Under the pieces are notes generated by a model. That model searched no databases, was not told the origin of the DNA, and worked only from the letters and a program-made list of their open reading frames with translations. A stretch of DNA of 64,000 nt, from assembly GCA_003214815.1 (NCBI GenBank), contig QCLE01000001.1, positions 62,001 to 126,000 of the forward strand, written 5' to 3'. Of the stretch, positions 47,848-57,514 are shown piece by piece (positions within the stretch are counted from its first letter, which is position 1; each line of letters opens with the position of its first letter). The stretch comes from Prochlorococcus sp. AG-412-J13. GTDB taxonomy: Bacteria > Cyanobacteriota > Cyanobacteriia > PCC-6307 > Cyanobiaceae. The translations under genes and the position numbers were made by a program.

Positions 47848-48852
47848 TTAGACTGGATTTTCAAGTAAAATTGCATCTCCAGAATTATCTACAGCACTCT
47901 CAATAAAATCTGCAATTTTTAATGCTCTTGAGGCTTGCTCACCATCTACCTCAGGGGTTTCTTTTCCTTGAACGCATTTAAGAAAATGCTCCAGTTCTGC
48001 ATAAAGAGGTTCAATGGAGGTTGTGCTAACTTCTTCGACATATCCATCATTTCTATAAACTAATTCTCCATGCTCTGCTGTGTATGATTCATGAGACTTT
48101 CGATGGATTTGTAAAGAGTGATTTAAGAAATCAGTTTCTACTAGGCCATTTTGGCAGTGAGCACTTAAATTTCTAATTTTTTTGTGACTCATTTTGCTGG
48201 CGGTTAAGCTTGCAATAACATTATTTTTGAAAACTAAAGTAGCATTGACATAATCTATTAATCCTTCGCTATTTCTTCCTCCAACAGCTGCTAATTTTTG
48301 TATTTTTGAGTTTACAAGCTCTAAAATAAGATCAATGTCATGAATCATTAAATCCATTACTACAGATACATCATTTGCTCTGTCTGCATGGGGACTGTGC
48401 CTCCTTGCTTCTAAAACAACAATTTCTTCATTATTTACTATTTTATTTAATTCTCTAAAAGCAGGATTAAATCTTTCAATATGCCCAACTTGTAATAGAC
48501 AATTACTTGCATTAGCGGCCTCTATTAAAGATTTTGCTTCCAACTCGTTAGCTGCAATTGGTTTTTCAATGAGAACGTTAGCACCTCCCTTAAGACAATC
48601 TAGTCCTACTTTTTGATGAAGTAGTGTAGGGACAGCGATACAGATAGCATCAACTTTTGGAATTAAGTCCCTATAATTTTTGAACCATTCACATTGAAAT
48701 TGCTCAATAGCTAATTTGCCTCTCTCTTCATTTGGATCTGCGACTCCAATGAGATTTGCATCTTTGAGTAAACTTAGTACTCGAGCATGATGCCAGCCCA
48801 TATTCCCTATACCTATGACTCCAACCTTTACGGGTGATGAGGTTGGTTGCAT
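47848..48852 (-). CDS. Gfo/Idh/MocA-family oxidoreductase
   Basis: A 334-residue NAD(P)-dependent oxidoreductase. The Rossmann motif VGVIGIGNMGWHHARVL is at the N-terminus, the EKPIA motif with the catalytic Lys follows in the usual place, and VMDLMIHDIDLILEL carries the His/Asp pair of the substrate domain. Family members act on sugars, inositol or related polyols; I cannot tell the substrate here. Confidence 0.9.
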   Translation of the reverse strand: MQPTSSPVKVGVIGIGNMGWHHARVLSLLKDANLIGVADPNEERGKLAIEQFQCEWFKNYRDLIPKVDAICIAVPTLLHQKVGLDCLKGGANVLIEKPIAANELEAKSLIEAANASNCLLQVGHIERFNPAFRELNKIVNNEEIVVLEARRHSPHADRANDVSVVMDLMIHDIDLILELVNSKIQKLAAVGGRNSEGLIDYVNATLVFKNNVIASLTASKMSHKKIRNLSAHCQNGLVETDFLNHSLQIHRKSHESYTAEHGELVYRNDGYVEEVSTTSIEPLYAELEHFLKCVQGKETPEVDGEQASRALKIADFIESAVDNSGDAILLENPV

Positions 48853-48903
48853 AATTTAAAATCCATACTAATTATTATCATTATCCTCTATGGGGAGTCA
48901 CAT

Positions 48904-50172
48904 TTAGCTTTTGGGAAGAATTATTTTAACACGATCAATTTTTGGACCTGACATAGAAATAACTTCAAATTTAATGTTATTAAAATCTAAAATGTCGCCA
49001 ATTTTTGGAACCATTTGAAATTTTTCTAGCATAAATCCAGCAATGGTATGATAATCTGCACCTTCTGGAATAGAACATCCTAATTTCTTATTGATTTCAA
49101 TAATTTCTGATTTTCCAGCTATTGACCATTTTTTAGAGAAATTATCTAACATTCTCATGTCTGAATAAATTCTATTGTTGAGCATTTCCTCTCCAACTAT
49201 TTCGCCATTTAGATCAGCTGCAGTTATGAGCCCCTCTGTTCCACCATGTTCATCAACTACTAGTAAGAAAGGATTGTAGTCTCTTACTATTGGAAATATT
49301 TCTGCTAATGAACATGTTTCTATGATTTTTGTAACTGGTAGAAGGAAAGGCTCCAATAATGTATCGGCTTCCATTTCACCTTTTGATATTGGCTTAGCTA
49401 GATAACGCAAATCTAATACACCTAATACATCATCTAAAGATTCACCAATCACAAAGAAGCGAGCATGACGAGTTTTATCTACTTCTTTCATAAGTTCTGA
49501 AAAGGTTATATTTTTTGGCAAAGTTACCATTTCAGATCTTGGAATCATTACTTCTTTAACCTGTGTATCTTTTAAAGCAAAAACTCCTTCAAGAATATTC
49601 TTTTCATCTGGTTTTAAACCTGTGACATTATCTGTTTCTATAAGAGTTTCTAATTCTCCTGCTGATAAACCCGAATTTAAAGAATCCCATTTGTTATTTA
49701 AATTGAACAATCCTAAACAGGCGCTAGCAAAGAATTCTATTGTCGTAACTATAGGATTCATGCCTTTTCTTACGCCATCGAATATTGTGGTTAACCTTAA
49801 TGCAGCAGATTCTGGATTATTAATTACTAAGGCTTTAGGAATTAGTCCAGAAACAAGAGTAACAATTAAAACCACAAATAAAAATAATAGAAGATCATAA
49901 AATCTATTTGATAAGATATTGCTTTTCCAATAATCATTAGCCAGATTATTGCTGAGCCATCCAATCGCAATTAATGAAATTGTTACTCCAAATTGAGAAG
50001 CAATTAATGAAGATCTAAAGCGTTTTTGAATTTTTAAAATTGAAAATGCTCCTTTCTTTTTTTCTTCTATTAACCTTAAAACTTTACTTGGTCTTATTAA
50101 TAAAAAAGAGAGTTCACTCGCTGCGAAAAAAGCTGGTAAAAATAAAAGAAATAAAAGTAGAGTTATTTTCAT
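48904..50172 (-). CDS. CNNM/HlyC-CorC family membrane protein with CBS domains
   Basis: A 422-residue protein: an N-terminal DUF21 domain with about four hydrophobic segments (starting LLLFLLFLPAFFAASELSFLLIRPSKVLRLIEEKK), a pair of CBS domains (VKEVMIPRSEMVTLPKN; FLLVVDEHGGTEGLITAADL) and a C-terminal CorC/HlyC domain (GADYHTIAGFMLEKF ... KFEVISMSGPKIDRV). Family members are linked to magnesium or cobalt efflux. Transport of a particular ion here is inference. Confidence 0.92.
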   Translation of the reverse strand: MKITLLLFLLFLPAFFAASELSFLLIRPSKVLRLIEEKKKGAFSILKIQKRFRSSLIASQFGVTISLIAIGWLSNNLANDYWKSNILSNRFYDLLLFLFVVLIVTLVSGLIPKALVINNPESAALRLTTIFDGVRKGMNPIVTTIEFFASACLGLFNLNNKWDSLNSGLSAGELETLIETDNVTGLKPDEKNILEGVFALKDTQVKEVMIPRSEMVTLPKNITFSELMKEVDKTRHARFFVIGESLDDVLGVLDLRYLAKPISKGEMEADTLLEPFLLPVTKIIETCSLAEIFPIVRDYNPFLLVVDEHGGTEGLITAADLNGEIVGEEMLNNRIYSDMRMLDNFSKKWSIAGKSEIIEINKKLGCSIPEGADYHTIAGFMLEKFQMVPKIGDILDFNNIKFEVISMSGPKIDRVKIILPKS

Positions 50173-50190
50173 TCAATGACAAATAAATAA

Positions 50191-50263
50191 TGGGGGTGGC
50201 GAGGATCGAACTCGCCTTAGCCAAATTATGAGTTTGGTGCATTCACCAGATTGCTACACCCCC
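50191..50263 (-). tRNA. tRNA with CAU anticodon (probably elongator tRNA-Met)
   Basis: A 73-nt gene on the minus strand: acceptor GGGGGTG/CACCCCC with discriminator A, D arm GCAATCTGGTGAATGC, anticodon stem CCAAA/TTTGG with loop CTCATAA (anticodon CAT), T arm GCGAG-TTCGATC-CTCGC. The anticodon stem lacks the three G-C pairs of an initiator and the first pair is G-C, so it is not tRNA-fMet. A tRNA-Ile with modified CAU cannot be fully excluded. Confidence 0.9.
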
Positions 50264-50404
50264 GAGGGAATTTATGTAATTTTAATTACATTGAATTTCA
50301 ATATACAATATAAAAATAATATTTCAAAAAACACCTCATTAGGAAGTTTTTGTGAGATTTCTTTTTTTTCTTCTAATCTTTAAATATAAATTTAACTTTT
50401 AACA

Positions 50405-50965
50405 ATGGGCAATTTTTCGGAAAAGTATGATTTAAATAAAACAAAATTGTTAAAACAGTTAATTGAAAAATCTTACAAGAAAGGAAACTTTACTTTATCT
50501 TCAGGGAAAAAAAGCAGTCATTACTTGAACTGTAAACCAGTATCATTAAATGGCGAAGGCCTAAACTTAATAAGTGATTTATTTTTAGAGTTAAAGGACT
50601 CAAGGTCAAAAGCAGTAGCAGGATTGACATTAGGAGCAGACCCTATAGTAAGTGGATTAATTGTCAAATCAGCTTCGCAAGGCTTAGACCTTAATGGTTT
50701 AATAATTCGTAAAGAAATAAAAAAATACGGCACGAAAGCTGGAATAGAGGGCCCTACATTGGAAGAAGGAACCTTGGTAACTGTCTTAGAGGATGTGGTT
50801 ACAACTGCTGGTTCAGTAATAAAAGCTATAAATAAGCTAAGAGAAAATAATTATGTTGTTGAGGAAGTTTTGTCTATAGTTGATAGGCAAGAAGGAGGAT
50901 GTGAAGCCCTTCATGATGAAAATGTTAAATTAAAGAGTCTTTTTACAATAAAAGACTTTTTATAA
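50405..50965 (+). CDS. pyrE: Orotate phosphoribosyltransferase
   Basis: A 186-residue type I PRTase for UMP synthesis. [16 protein letters not shown] opens the substrate site, [15 protein letters not shown] and [16 protein letters not shown] follow, and the PRPP loop is [18 protein letters not shown]. Length is a little short but complete. It is 10 bp upstream of ygfZ. Confidence 0.96.
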   Translation: MGNFSEKYDLNKTKLLKQLIEKSYKKGNFTLSSGKKSSHYLNCKPVSLNGEGLNLISDLFLELKDSRSKAVAGLTLGADPIVSGLIVKSASQGLDLNGLIIRKEIKKYGTKAGIEGPTLEEGTLVTVLEDVVTTAGSVIKAINKLRENNYVVEEVLSIVDRQEGGCEALHDENVKLKSLFTIKDFL

Positions 50966-50975
50966 TTATCTCAAA

Positions 50976-51812
50976 ATGCAAGATATAAAAAAAAAGTTTT
51001 GGCTTGAAAAATTTGATTGTTTTTCTGTTATTGGAAAAGATGCCAGAAAATTTTTGAATGGAATAACAACTGGTAATATTCTAAATTCGGAAAATAAAGT
51101 TATCAAAACTTGTTGGCTAACTCCAAATGGAGTTCTAAGGGCATTAATTGAAATTATTTTTTTAGAAAGAAACTTAGAAGTAATTATCTTGGTGGGTAAC
51201 ACTCATGAAATAATTGATTACTTTAATCAAATTATTTTTCCAGCAGATGATGTATTTATAAGTAAACCTTTCTTGATAAATAGAATTCAGGAAATTGATG
51301 AATCTAGTTCATGGAGAACTTACCCTCCTATTTTCTTCAAAACAGAAGATAAAGAATTTGAAATATATAAAAATAAACTAAATTTACTGAATCCCAATGA
51401 TTTAAAACTTTGGAAGATTAATCAGGCAATACCCTCTTTAGAAATGGAAATAAACGGAAAAAATAATCCTCTTGAGCTCGGATTAAAAGATCTTGTAGAT
51501 TTTAATAAAGGTTGTTATTTAGGACAAGAAACAATGTCAAAAATAAAAAATGTTTCTTCTTTAAAACAGGAAATAAGAATTTGGAAATCATTTGAATCTA
51601 ATTTGAATTTAGATGTTGAAGATAAAAATTTATATATAAATTCTGCTAAAGATATTTCTGTAGGCAAAATAACTAGTATTTTTAAATCAGATTCTCAAAT
51701 AAAAGGCTTAGCAATGATAAAAAGAAAATATTTAAAAGAAGGAAGTTATTTTTTTTCAGAAATTTTTGGAAAAATTATTATAAATAAATCTGTAGGATCA
51801 ATTTTTCTTTAA
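50976..51812 (+). CDS. ygfZ: YgfZ/GcvT-like folate-binding protein
   Basis: A 278-residue protein. FSVIGKDARKFLNGITTGNIL at the N-terminus and the family signature KGCYLGQETMSKIKN in the middle identify YgfZ/IBA57, a tetrahydrofolate-dependent factor for Fe-S cluster maturation. It overlaps the convergent nuclease gene by 4 bp. Confidence 0.9.
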   Translation: MQDIKKKFWLEKFDCFSVIGKDARKFLNGITTGNILNSENKVIKTCWLTPNGVLRALIEIIFLERNLEVIILVGNTHEIIDYFNQIIFPADDVFISKPFLINRIQEIDESSSWRTYPPIFFKTEDKEFEIYKNKLNLLNPNDLKLWKINQAIPSLEMEINGKNNPLELGLKDLVDFNKGCYLGQETMSKIKNVSSLKQEIRIWKSFESNLNLDVEDKNLYINSAKDISVGKITSIFKSDSQIKGLAMIKRKYLKEGSYFFSEIFGKIIINKSVGSIFL

Positions 51813-53215
51813 TGATTTTTGATTAAATATTCTGCAATTTTTAGAGTAGCCAAACAATCATCTTTGTTATATTGGATAATTTTTTTTAAAAATATTTCGT
51901 TTTCTGTAATTTGATATTGAATCCACCAATAAAGTGCTTTAGAGCCACTTACATTTTTCTGCACCCATTCAAATCCAAGCCAATTAGAAACTGTTTTTAA
52001 GCCATAGTTTTTTAGTGGTAATATCCAAGACTTTCTTATTAAGGTATGTAAGTCTATAAATCTTGAGGTAAGTGAATCAATTTCTTCAAAGCTAAAATTT
52101 AGTTCTTTAGCAATATTAATTATTGCTATTTTCTCAGTTTCTCCGTAATGTAAAACTGGCCATTCTTTTTGTGAAAAAAGTATTTCTATAATTTGCCTAT
52201 AAGATTCTCCTTTATTGTTTTTGAGATTTAAGATTGGCTCATAAATAAGATCTTCATTTTTTGGAAACGAATTATTTATTTTTAAAAAACCATATAAGAA
52301 GTCATGTTTATCATCTGGATTTGACTCAATATCAAATATATAAAATCCCGAACAGGTTTTTTTTAATAGATCGTTAGTATCGTTTTTATTGGAAATGCAA
52401 TATGGTTCCCCAGAAATATACGCTTGTGCTTGCTTTACGAATACGGAGGCTTTTAAATACTTTTGATCGTTGAATTTAGATAATTTCTCTCCAAGTTGTT
52501 TTTCGCTATGCGAAGCTAATGTTTGGGTATTAGATATTCCATTTGTTTTGAGTAATAAGGCCGTTTTGGATCCTATTCCATCTATATCTGTTAGATATCC
52601 ATTCTCTTTTGCTTCTTTGTCACAAAATTTTTGCCATGAACAAATAGTACATTTTTTTCTATCTTGAGTTATTTCTGGCATAAATCCCTCCAAGCACTCA
52701 TTCAAACTTAATAAAACATTCAAAACTTTTTTTCTTAATTTTTTATTTAAATAAATTTCTTCAACATTAACTTTATTAAAAACTTTTGTAATTACAAATC
52801 CTTTTTCTATTTTTGATTCTTGAAAAGTTTCTAAAAAAATAGAACTAAAAGCTAGGTCGTATAAATGTTCTTTAGTGGTTTTGTGGCCTAATTTATAAAC
52901 AGCAGGTAAATATTTATATGGTCCCCATTTACTTATGCCTTTAGCCTTCACAAGTAATTGTGGACGTATCTCTGCGTTAATATTTTGAAAAAAATTACCT
53001 TTAATTTTTAAGCCTATTACCCCTTGATAACCATTTTTGCATGCTTTTAATCCTGAATATATTTCACCATTACAAAATTTAGAGAAACTTTGAAACTGAT
53101 TAATTTTATCTATAGCTTTATGCGGAGACCAAACTTCATAAGATTTTTTACCCTTAAAATCTAGCCATGCTTTTCTTTTGCATCTTATAAAACTTTTTAA
53201 ATGAAATGAATTCAA
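51809..53215 (-). CDS. TM0106-type RecB-like nuclease with RNase H-like domain
   Basis: A 468-residue protein. The N-terminal half looks like a Cas4/RecB-type nuclease (CKRKAWLDFKG at the start; a Cys cluster KKCTICSWQKFC near 192-203 that could hold an Fe-S cluster). Then come a helix-hairpin-helix (DIDGIGSKTALLLKTNGI) and a C-terminal RNase H/DnaQ-like domain starting FYIFDIESNPDDKHDFLYGF with later DDCLATLKIAEYL. This is the TM0106 layout. A role in DNA repair is inferred; no other CRISPR genes are near. Confidence 0.85.
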   Translation of the reverse strand: MNSFHLKSFIRCKRKAWLDFKGKKSYEVWSPHKAIDKINQFQSFSKFCNGEIYSGLKACKNGYQGVIGLKIKGNFFQNINAEIRPQLLVKAKGISKWGPYKYLPAVYKLGHKTTKEHLYDLAFSSIFLETFQESKIEKGFVITKVFNKVNVEEIYLNKKLRKKVLNVLLSLNECLEGFMPEITQDRKKCTICSWQKFCDKEAKENGYLTDIDGIGSKTALLLKTNGISNTQTLASHSEKQLGEKLSKFNDQKYLKASVFVKQAQAYISGEPYCISNKNDTNDLLKKTCSGFYIFDIESNPDDKHDFLYGFLKINNSFPKNEDLIYEPILNLKNNKGESYRQIIEILFSQKEWPVLHYGETEKIAIINIAKELNFSFEEIDSLTSRFIDLHTLIRKSWILPLKNYGLKTVSNWLGFEWVQKNVSGSKALYWWIQYQITENEIFLKKIIQYNKDDCLATLKIAEYLIKNH

Positions 53216-53295
53216 ATTATTTTTTAAAGGCGGTTTTAAAATTTACTTATATAAATTAATATAGACAATTAAAAGACATCAAGGAACTTTTAAAT

Positions 53296-54750
53296 TTGAA
53301 AGGTGATAAATTAAATTACATAAAATTTGGAACTGATGGGTGGAGAGGAATAATTGGATTTGATTTTAATCTATCCAATCTTTCAAGAGTTGTTGTGGCT
53401 GCATGTCAAGAGTTGCATTATCAATACTATAAAGAAGTTAATTCAAAGAAAATCATAATTGGATATGATCGTAGATTTATGGCAAGTGAATTTGCCAAGC
53501 AAATAGTTCCTTTTGTAAGAGGATGTGGTTTCGAACCGATCTTATCTAATAGCTTTGTTACAACTCCCTCTTGTAGTTTCTATGCCAAAGAATTAGGTTG
53601 TCTTGGAGCGTTAGTAATTACAGCAAGTCATAATCCATATAATTGGCTGGGTCTGAAAATAAAGAGCTTTAATGGTTGTTCTGTTGACGAATCTTTTACA
53701 AGTGAAATTGAAAAAAGATTAATGCTTGGAAATTCAATTGAAAAAAAAGAGGGTGTGAATCAAATGGTAGATATTAAGAAGTTTCATTTGGATAGAATGA
53801 AATCCCTTTTTGATATTGACTTTATTTCCAATAGATTGAAAAAAATGAAATTGAAAATTTTTGTAGATTCTATGCATGGTTCCGCAGCAAATTGCATGGC
53901 TGAGATTTTTGCTTCTAATGATTCAGAAGTTTTTTCGGAAATCAGAAAAAATGCTGATCCTTTTTTTGGAGGAAATCCTCCTGAACCTCTTTTAAATTAT
54001 GTAGATGATCTCAATCAAATACTAATTAAAAATTCAACAAATGAAGTGAAAACTCTAGGGATTATATTTGATGGAGATGGTGACAGAATTGCGGCAATTG
54101 ATGAAAAAGGAAGATACTCTAGTACTCAAAATTTACTCCCATACTTTATTAGCTATTTGGGCGAAATTAAAAATAATTATTATCCAGTTTTAAAGACTGT
54201 TAGTGGTTCAGATATTATTAAAAATATATCAGAGAGTCAAAATAGAGATGTTTTTGAACTTCCAGTTGGCTTTAAATATATTGCTGAAAAAATGATTAAA
54301 GAAAAAATATTTATTGGAGGAGAGGAATCTGGGGGAGTTGGTTTTGGTGACTTTATGCCTGAAAGAGATGCTCTATATGCAGCGATGGTTTTATTAAATG
54401 GCATTGCTGAAAAATCTCAATATTTATATGAAACCTTAGATGAAATTCAAAAAGATTTTGGGCCAAGTTTTTATAAAAGAATTGATATTAAATTTCCAAA
54501 TCAGTCAGAAAAAAATAACGTTAAAGAATTTATCATAGATAATATTCCTGAGAATATTAATAATCACAAGTTAAAAAGTATCTCAAAGATTGATGGAATA
54601 AAGTTGAGAATTGATAAAAATTTTTGGCTTCTTTTTAGGTTTTCAGGAACGGAACCTCTTTTAAGGTTATATTGTGAAGCACCAAAAGAATCTTATTTAG
54701 ATGAGTTATTAGAGTGGGGTCAAGTATTTATAAATTTAGCAGGAAAATAA
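53296..54750 (+). CDS. Phosphoglucomutase/phosphomannomutase family protein
   Basis: A 484-residue alpha-D-phosphohexomutase starting at TTG. FGTDGWRGIIG opens it, the phosphoserine loop is TASHNPYN with Ser111, the metal loop is FDGDGDRIAAI, the sugar loop GGEESGGVG and the phosphate site RFSGTEPLLRLY. Whether it acts on glucose or mannose phosphates cannot be told by eye. It is the second hexomutase in the window beside glmM. The ITPase gene follows 2 bp after its stop. Confidence 0.93.
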   Translation: MKGDKLNYIKFGTDGWRGIIGFDFNLSNLSRVVVAACQELHYQYYKEVNSKKIIIGYDRRFMASEFAKQIVPFVRGCGFEPILSNSFVTTPSCSFYAKELGCLGALVITASHNPYNWLGLKIKSFNGCSVDESFTSEIEKRLMLGNSIEKKEGVNQMVDIKKFHLDRMKSLFDIDFISNRLKKMKLKIFVDSMHGSAANCMAEIFASNDSEVFSEIRKNADPFFGGNPPEPLLNYVDDLNQILIKNSTNEVKTLGIIFDGDGDRIAAIDEKGRYSSTQNLLPYFISYLGEIKNNYYPVLKTVSGSDIIKNISESQNRDVFELPVGFKYIAEKMIKEKIFIGGEESGGVGFGDFMPERDALYAAMVLLNGIAEKSQYLYETLDEIQKDFGPSFYKRIDIKFPNQSEKNNVKEFIIDNIPENINNHKLKSISKIDGIKLRIDKNFWLLFRFSGTEPLLRLYCEAPKESYLDELLEWGQVFINLAGK

Positions 54751-54752
54751 AG

Positions 54753-55328
54753 ATGAAAAATTTATATTTAGCGAGTAAGAATAAAGGTAAAATTGAAGAA
54801 TATAAGAAATTGCTTGCTGGAGTTAATTGTAAATTATTACTCCAGCCAGAATCATTAGAAGTTGAAGAGGATGGACTGACATTTAGAGATAATGCAATTA
54901 AAAAAGCAAGTGATGTTTCAAGAAAAACAAATAATTTCTCAATAGCAGATGATTCAGGAATTTGTATTGAAGCATTAGATGGTAAACCTGGTATTTACTC
55001 ATCTAGATATGCAGAAAATGATCAGAAGAGAATTGAAAGAGTTTTAAAAGAACTTGATGGAGTTCAAAATAGAAGAGCTTTCTTTATTGCCAATATTTGT
55101 GTTTGTTCCCCAAATGGTGAAGTGATTATAGAATCTGAGGCTAAATGTCATGGCAATATTATTTTAAACCCCAGAGGAAAAGGTGGTTTTGGGTATGACC
55201 CAATTTTTGAGGAGAGTTCTACCAGATTAACATTCGCAGAAATGAATAATGATATTAAAGACTCTTGTAGTCATAGAGGTAAAGCATTAAAAAAAATTAT
55301 TCCAGATTTAATTGAAATTTTTTCTTAA
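54753..55328 (+). CDS. rdgB: dITP/XTP pyrophosphatase (RdgB/HAM1)
   Basis: A 191-residue enzyme that removes non-canonical purine triphosphates. I start at ATG 54753-54755, just after the mutase stop, because it opens directly into LYLASKNKGKIEEYKKLL, the family N-terminus; an earlier in-frame ATG at 54714 lies within the mutase gene. IADDSGICIEALDGKPGIYSSRYA and GGFGYDPIFEE are the family motifs. Confidence 0.95.
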   Translation: MKNLYLASKNKGKIEEYKKLLAGVNCKLLLQPESLEVEEDGLTFRDNAIKKASDVSRKTNNFSIADDSGICIEALDGKPGIYSSRYAENDQKRIERVLKELDGVQNRRAFFIANICVCSPNGEVIIESEAKCHGNIILNPRGKGGFGYDPIFEESSTRLTFAEMNNDIKDSCSHRGKALKKIIPDLIEIFS

Positions 55329-55330
55329 AT

Positions 55331-56848
55331 TCAATTAACCCAAGATCCATGAAGGCCATGCGGAATTGCAATGGGTAATTCATAAACAGCTAATTCTTTT
55401 AAGTCTTTTGCGTCTAATATCACTAAATCGCTTCCTCTTCGTTCTCCGTTCCATAGAAGAATAAATAAAAACCCCTCATCTTCTTTTGAAGATTTTTCTG
55501 ATGGAACCATAATTGGTTCACTTACGAATCCACTTGGACCTGCTGACCAATAAATCTCTTCCTTTGAAGTTAAATTTATTTTTTTTATTGCTTGAAGTGG
55601 AGCGTTCCCCAGCTTTTGAGCTGTGCTTGCCATCCAACTAAAAGTTGCTTTTAATCCTAATTTTTTAGGATTAACAACAGCAAATTCACAACATTGTTCA
55701 CTTAAAGTTTCAAGTTCACTAGTTTTTTTCTTTAAATCAATAGTTGATCTTTTCAGTTTTCCTTCTGGATATTTATCAAAGTCAATATCCCTAAAATTCT
55801 CGTCTGGTCCAACTGATGGGAAATCATCATAAAAAATACTATCTAATATGATTTTGGAATCTTTTTCAAAAGCATTTACATGATGAAAAACAAAACCTTC
55901 TGGCGCATCGATTATTAACGGTGGCTGACCTCTAAATAATCCACTTTCTCTGGGTATGATAAAAAACTTTGCTTTTTTATTTGGATTCGAGTTTAAACAT
56001 TGTGCTGCCCCTCTCTGTCCCATGACAAATGGAAGAGGATTGAAATCGATAGGATTCTGTAAGAATATTGCCCAATTAGTTGTAATTGCGAAATCATGAA
56101 GGAATGCAAATCCAGTAAAGGTATCTTTTCTATCGACAATGAGCTCACCAGGGTTTTCACCAGCATTATTAAATTCCATTAGTCTAATGGTACTTTTGGG
56201 TCCTGTTTGTACTCCAAAAGTGACTAAAAGTTCTGGAGATACATTCGAGCTTAGGTCTGTTTTGGGATGAGCACTGAATGCTTCATTAGGCTTGAGTACC
56301 CCCTTTAATGTTGTTAAACCAATAGTGTCAAGACTATCAGGATCCAATGCATGTGGCCCAGCTGCTTCCCATAATGCGAGAATTTCATCTCCTAATTTCA
56401 CAACATGAGTATTAGCGATATTCTTAAATTTTAGATCTAATGCATTATTTATAATTCCTCCACTTTTTTGGGTCCCAAAAACACCTCTATAAATAAATTT
56501 ATTAATTTTTTCTTCTTCTAAATAGCCTTTAGTTTTAACAAATCTATTTGTTAAGTATGGTTGACCATTATTGAATTTTATAGAGGTTATCATACCATCA
56601 CCATCAAATGGATGATGTACCCATTTCCCTCCTCTCTCTAATATCCCTGGTCCATTTCTTAATAATGTTCCATTTAAACTTTCAATATTCTTCCCTTTGC
56701 TAATTGTTAGAGGTTCATGAGTGAGCTCTTTTTTTACATTTTGATATGCACTGGACCAATCTTCTTTTTTAAAGCTTGTATTTTTATCAATTTTTTTATC
56801 TTGTAAATTAGTCACAATAAGAAGTGCTGTTTTATCTATCTTCGCCAA
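55331..56848 (-). CDS. Carotenoid cleavage oxygenase
   Basis: A 505-residue member of the RPE65/carotenoid oxygenase family, a seven-bladed propeller with an iron bound by four His. Candidate ligands sit in FSAHPKT, FLHDFAIT, FHHVNAFE and the C-terminal HGLHGSWV; LLRNGPGILERGGKWVHHPFDGDGM is the N-terminal signature. It cleaves carotenoids or apocarotenoids to aldehydes; the substrate (retinal formation or turnover) is not clear. It is the natural downstream partner of the crtR product pool, though not linked in an operon. Confidence 0.92.
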   Translation of the reverse strand: MAKIDKTALLIVTNLQDKKIDKNTSFKKEDWSSAYQNVKKELTHEPLTISKGKNIESLNGTLLRNGPGILERGGKWVHHPFDGDGMITSIKFNNGQPYLTNRFVKTKGYLEEEKINKFIYRGVFGTQKSGGIINNALDLKFKNIANTHVVKLGDEILALWEAAGPHALDPDSLDTIGLTTLKGVLKPNEAFSAHPKTDLSSNVSPELLVTFGVQTGPKSTIRLMEFNNAGENPGELIVDRKDTFTGFAFLHDFAITTNWAIFLQNPIDFNPLPFVMGQRGAAQCLNSNPNKKAKFFIIPRESGLFRGQPPLIIDAPEGFVFHHVNAFEKDSKIILDSIFYDDFPSVGPDENFRDIDFDKYPEGKLKRSTIDLKKKTSELETLSEQCCEFAVVNPKKLGLKATFSWMASTAQKLGNAPLQAIKKINLTSKEEIYWSAGPSGFVSEPIMVPSEKSSKEDEGFLFILLWNGERRGSDLVILDAKDLKELAVYELPIAIPHGLHGSWVN

Positions 56849-56888
56849 AAATCAACTGAATTGTGGCTGATTCGAAAAAATTCCTATT

Positions 56889-57494
56889 TTATTGTTTTTC
56901 AAGCATTCCTTTACTGCTTGGAATTGAATCAGATCTTCTCAGATCTATTTCAGTAGCCATTCGCATTGCTCTTGAAAAAGCTTTAAAGCAAGCCTCAACA
57001 ATATGATGTGAATTACTACCTTGTATTTGATTAATATGCAGAGTAATACCGCTGTTATTTACAAAGGCAATAAAAAACTCTTTTACTAATTCATTATCAT
57101 AATTTCCTATTCTTTGAGCTTTTAATTGAAGATCATAAGATAGATGTGGTCTGCCAGAACAGTCTAAAGTCACTTGAACTAATGCTTCATCTAATGGGGC
57201 AAAAAAATGTCCAAATCTGCTTATTCCTTTTCTTTCTCCCAAGGCTTTCGAAAATGCTTTGCCTAATGTAATTCCTACATCTTCATTTGTATGATGATCA
57301 TCAATATGGGTATCTCCAATTGCTTTTATTTTTAAATCGAACAAACCATGACTGGAGATTTGATGAAGCATATGATCCAAGAATGGTATCCCGGTATCAA
57401 TCTCAGAAATTCCATTTCCATCTAAGTTTATAAATACAGAAACATCTGTTTCATTCGTTTTTCTTTTTATTTCAGATTGCCTTAGAGATGACAT
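56889..57494 (-). CDS. hisB: Imidazoleglycerol-phosphate dehydratase
   Basis: A 201-residue single-function HisB of histidine synthesis. The metal-binding motifs [28 protein letters not shown] and [16 protein letters not shown] are intact. It follows fabI on the same strand by 20 bp. Confidence 0.97.
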   Translation of the reverse strand: MSSLRQSEIKRKTNETDVSVFINLDGNGISEIDTGIPFLDHMLHQISSHGLFDLKIKAIGDTHIDDHHTNEDVGITLGKAFSKALGERKGISRFGHFFAPLDEALVQVTLDCSGRPHLSYDLQLKAQRIGNYDNELVKEFFIAFVNNSGITLHINQIQGSNSHHIVEACFKAFSRAMRMATEIDLRRSDSIPSSKGMLEKQ

Positions 57495-57514
57495 TTTTAT
57501 GCAACAAACTTAGT

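Noticed and set aside
50191-50263. Initiator tRNA-fMet for the CAU tRNA
   Set aside because: The first acceptor pair is G-C and the anticodon stem lacks three G-C pairs, so initiator features are missing.
51809-53215. CRISPR Cas4 from the RecB-like nuclease with a Cys cluster
   Set aside because: The protein has extra helix-hairpin-helix and RNase H-like domains of the TM0106 type, and no repeats or cas genes are present.
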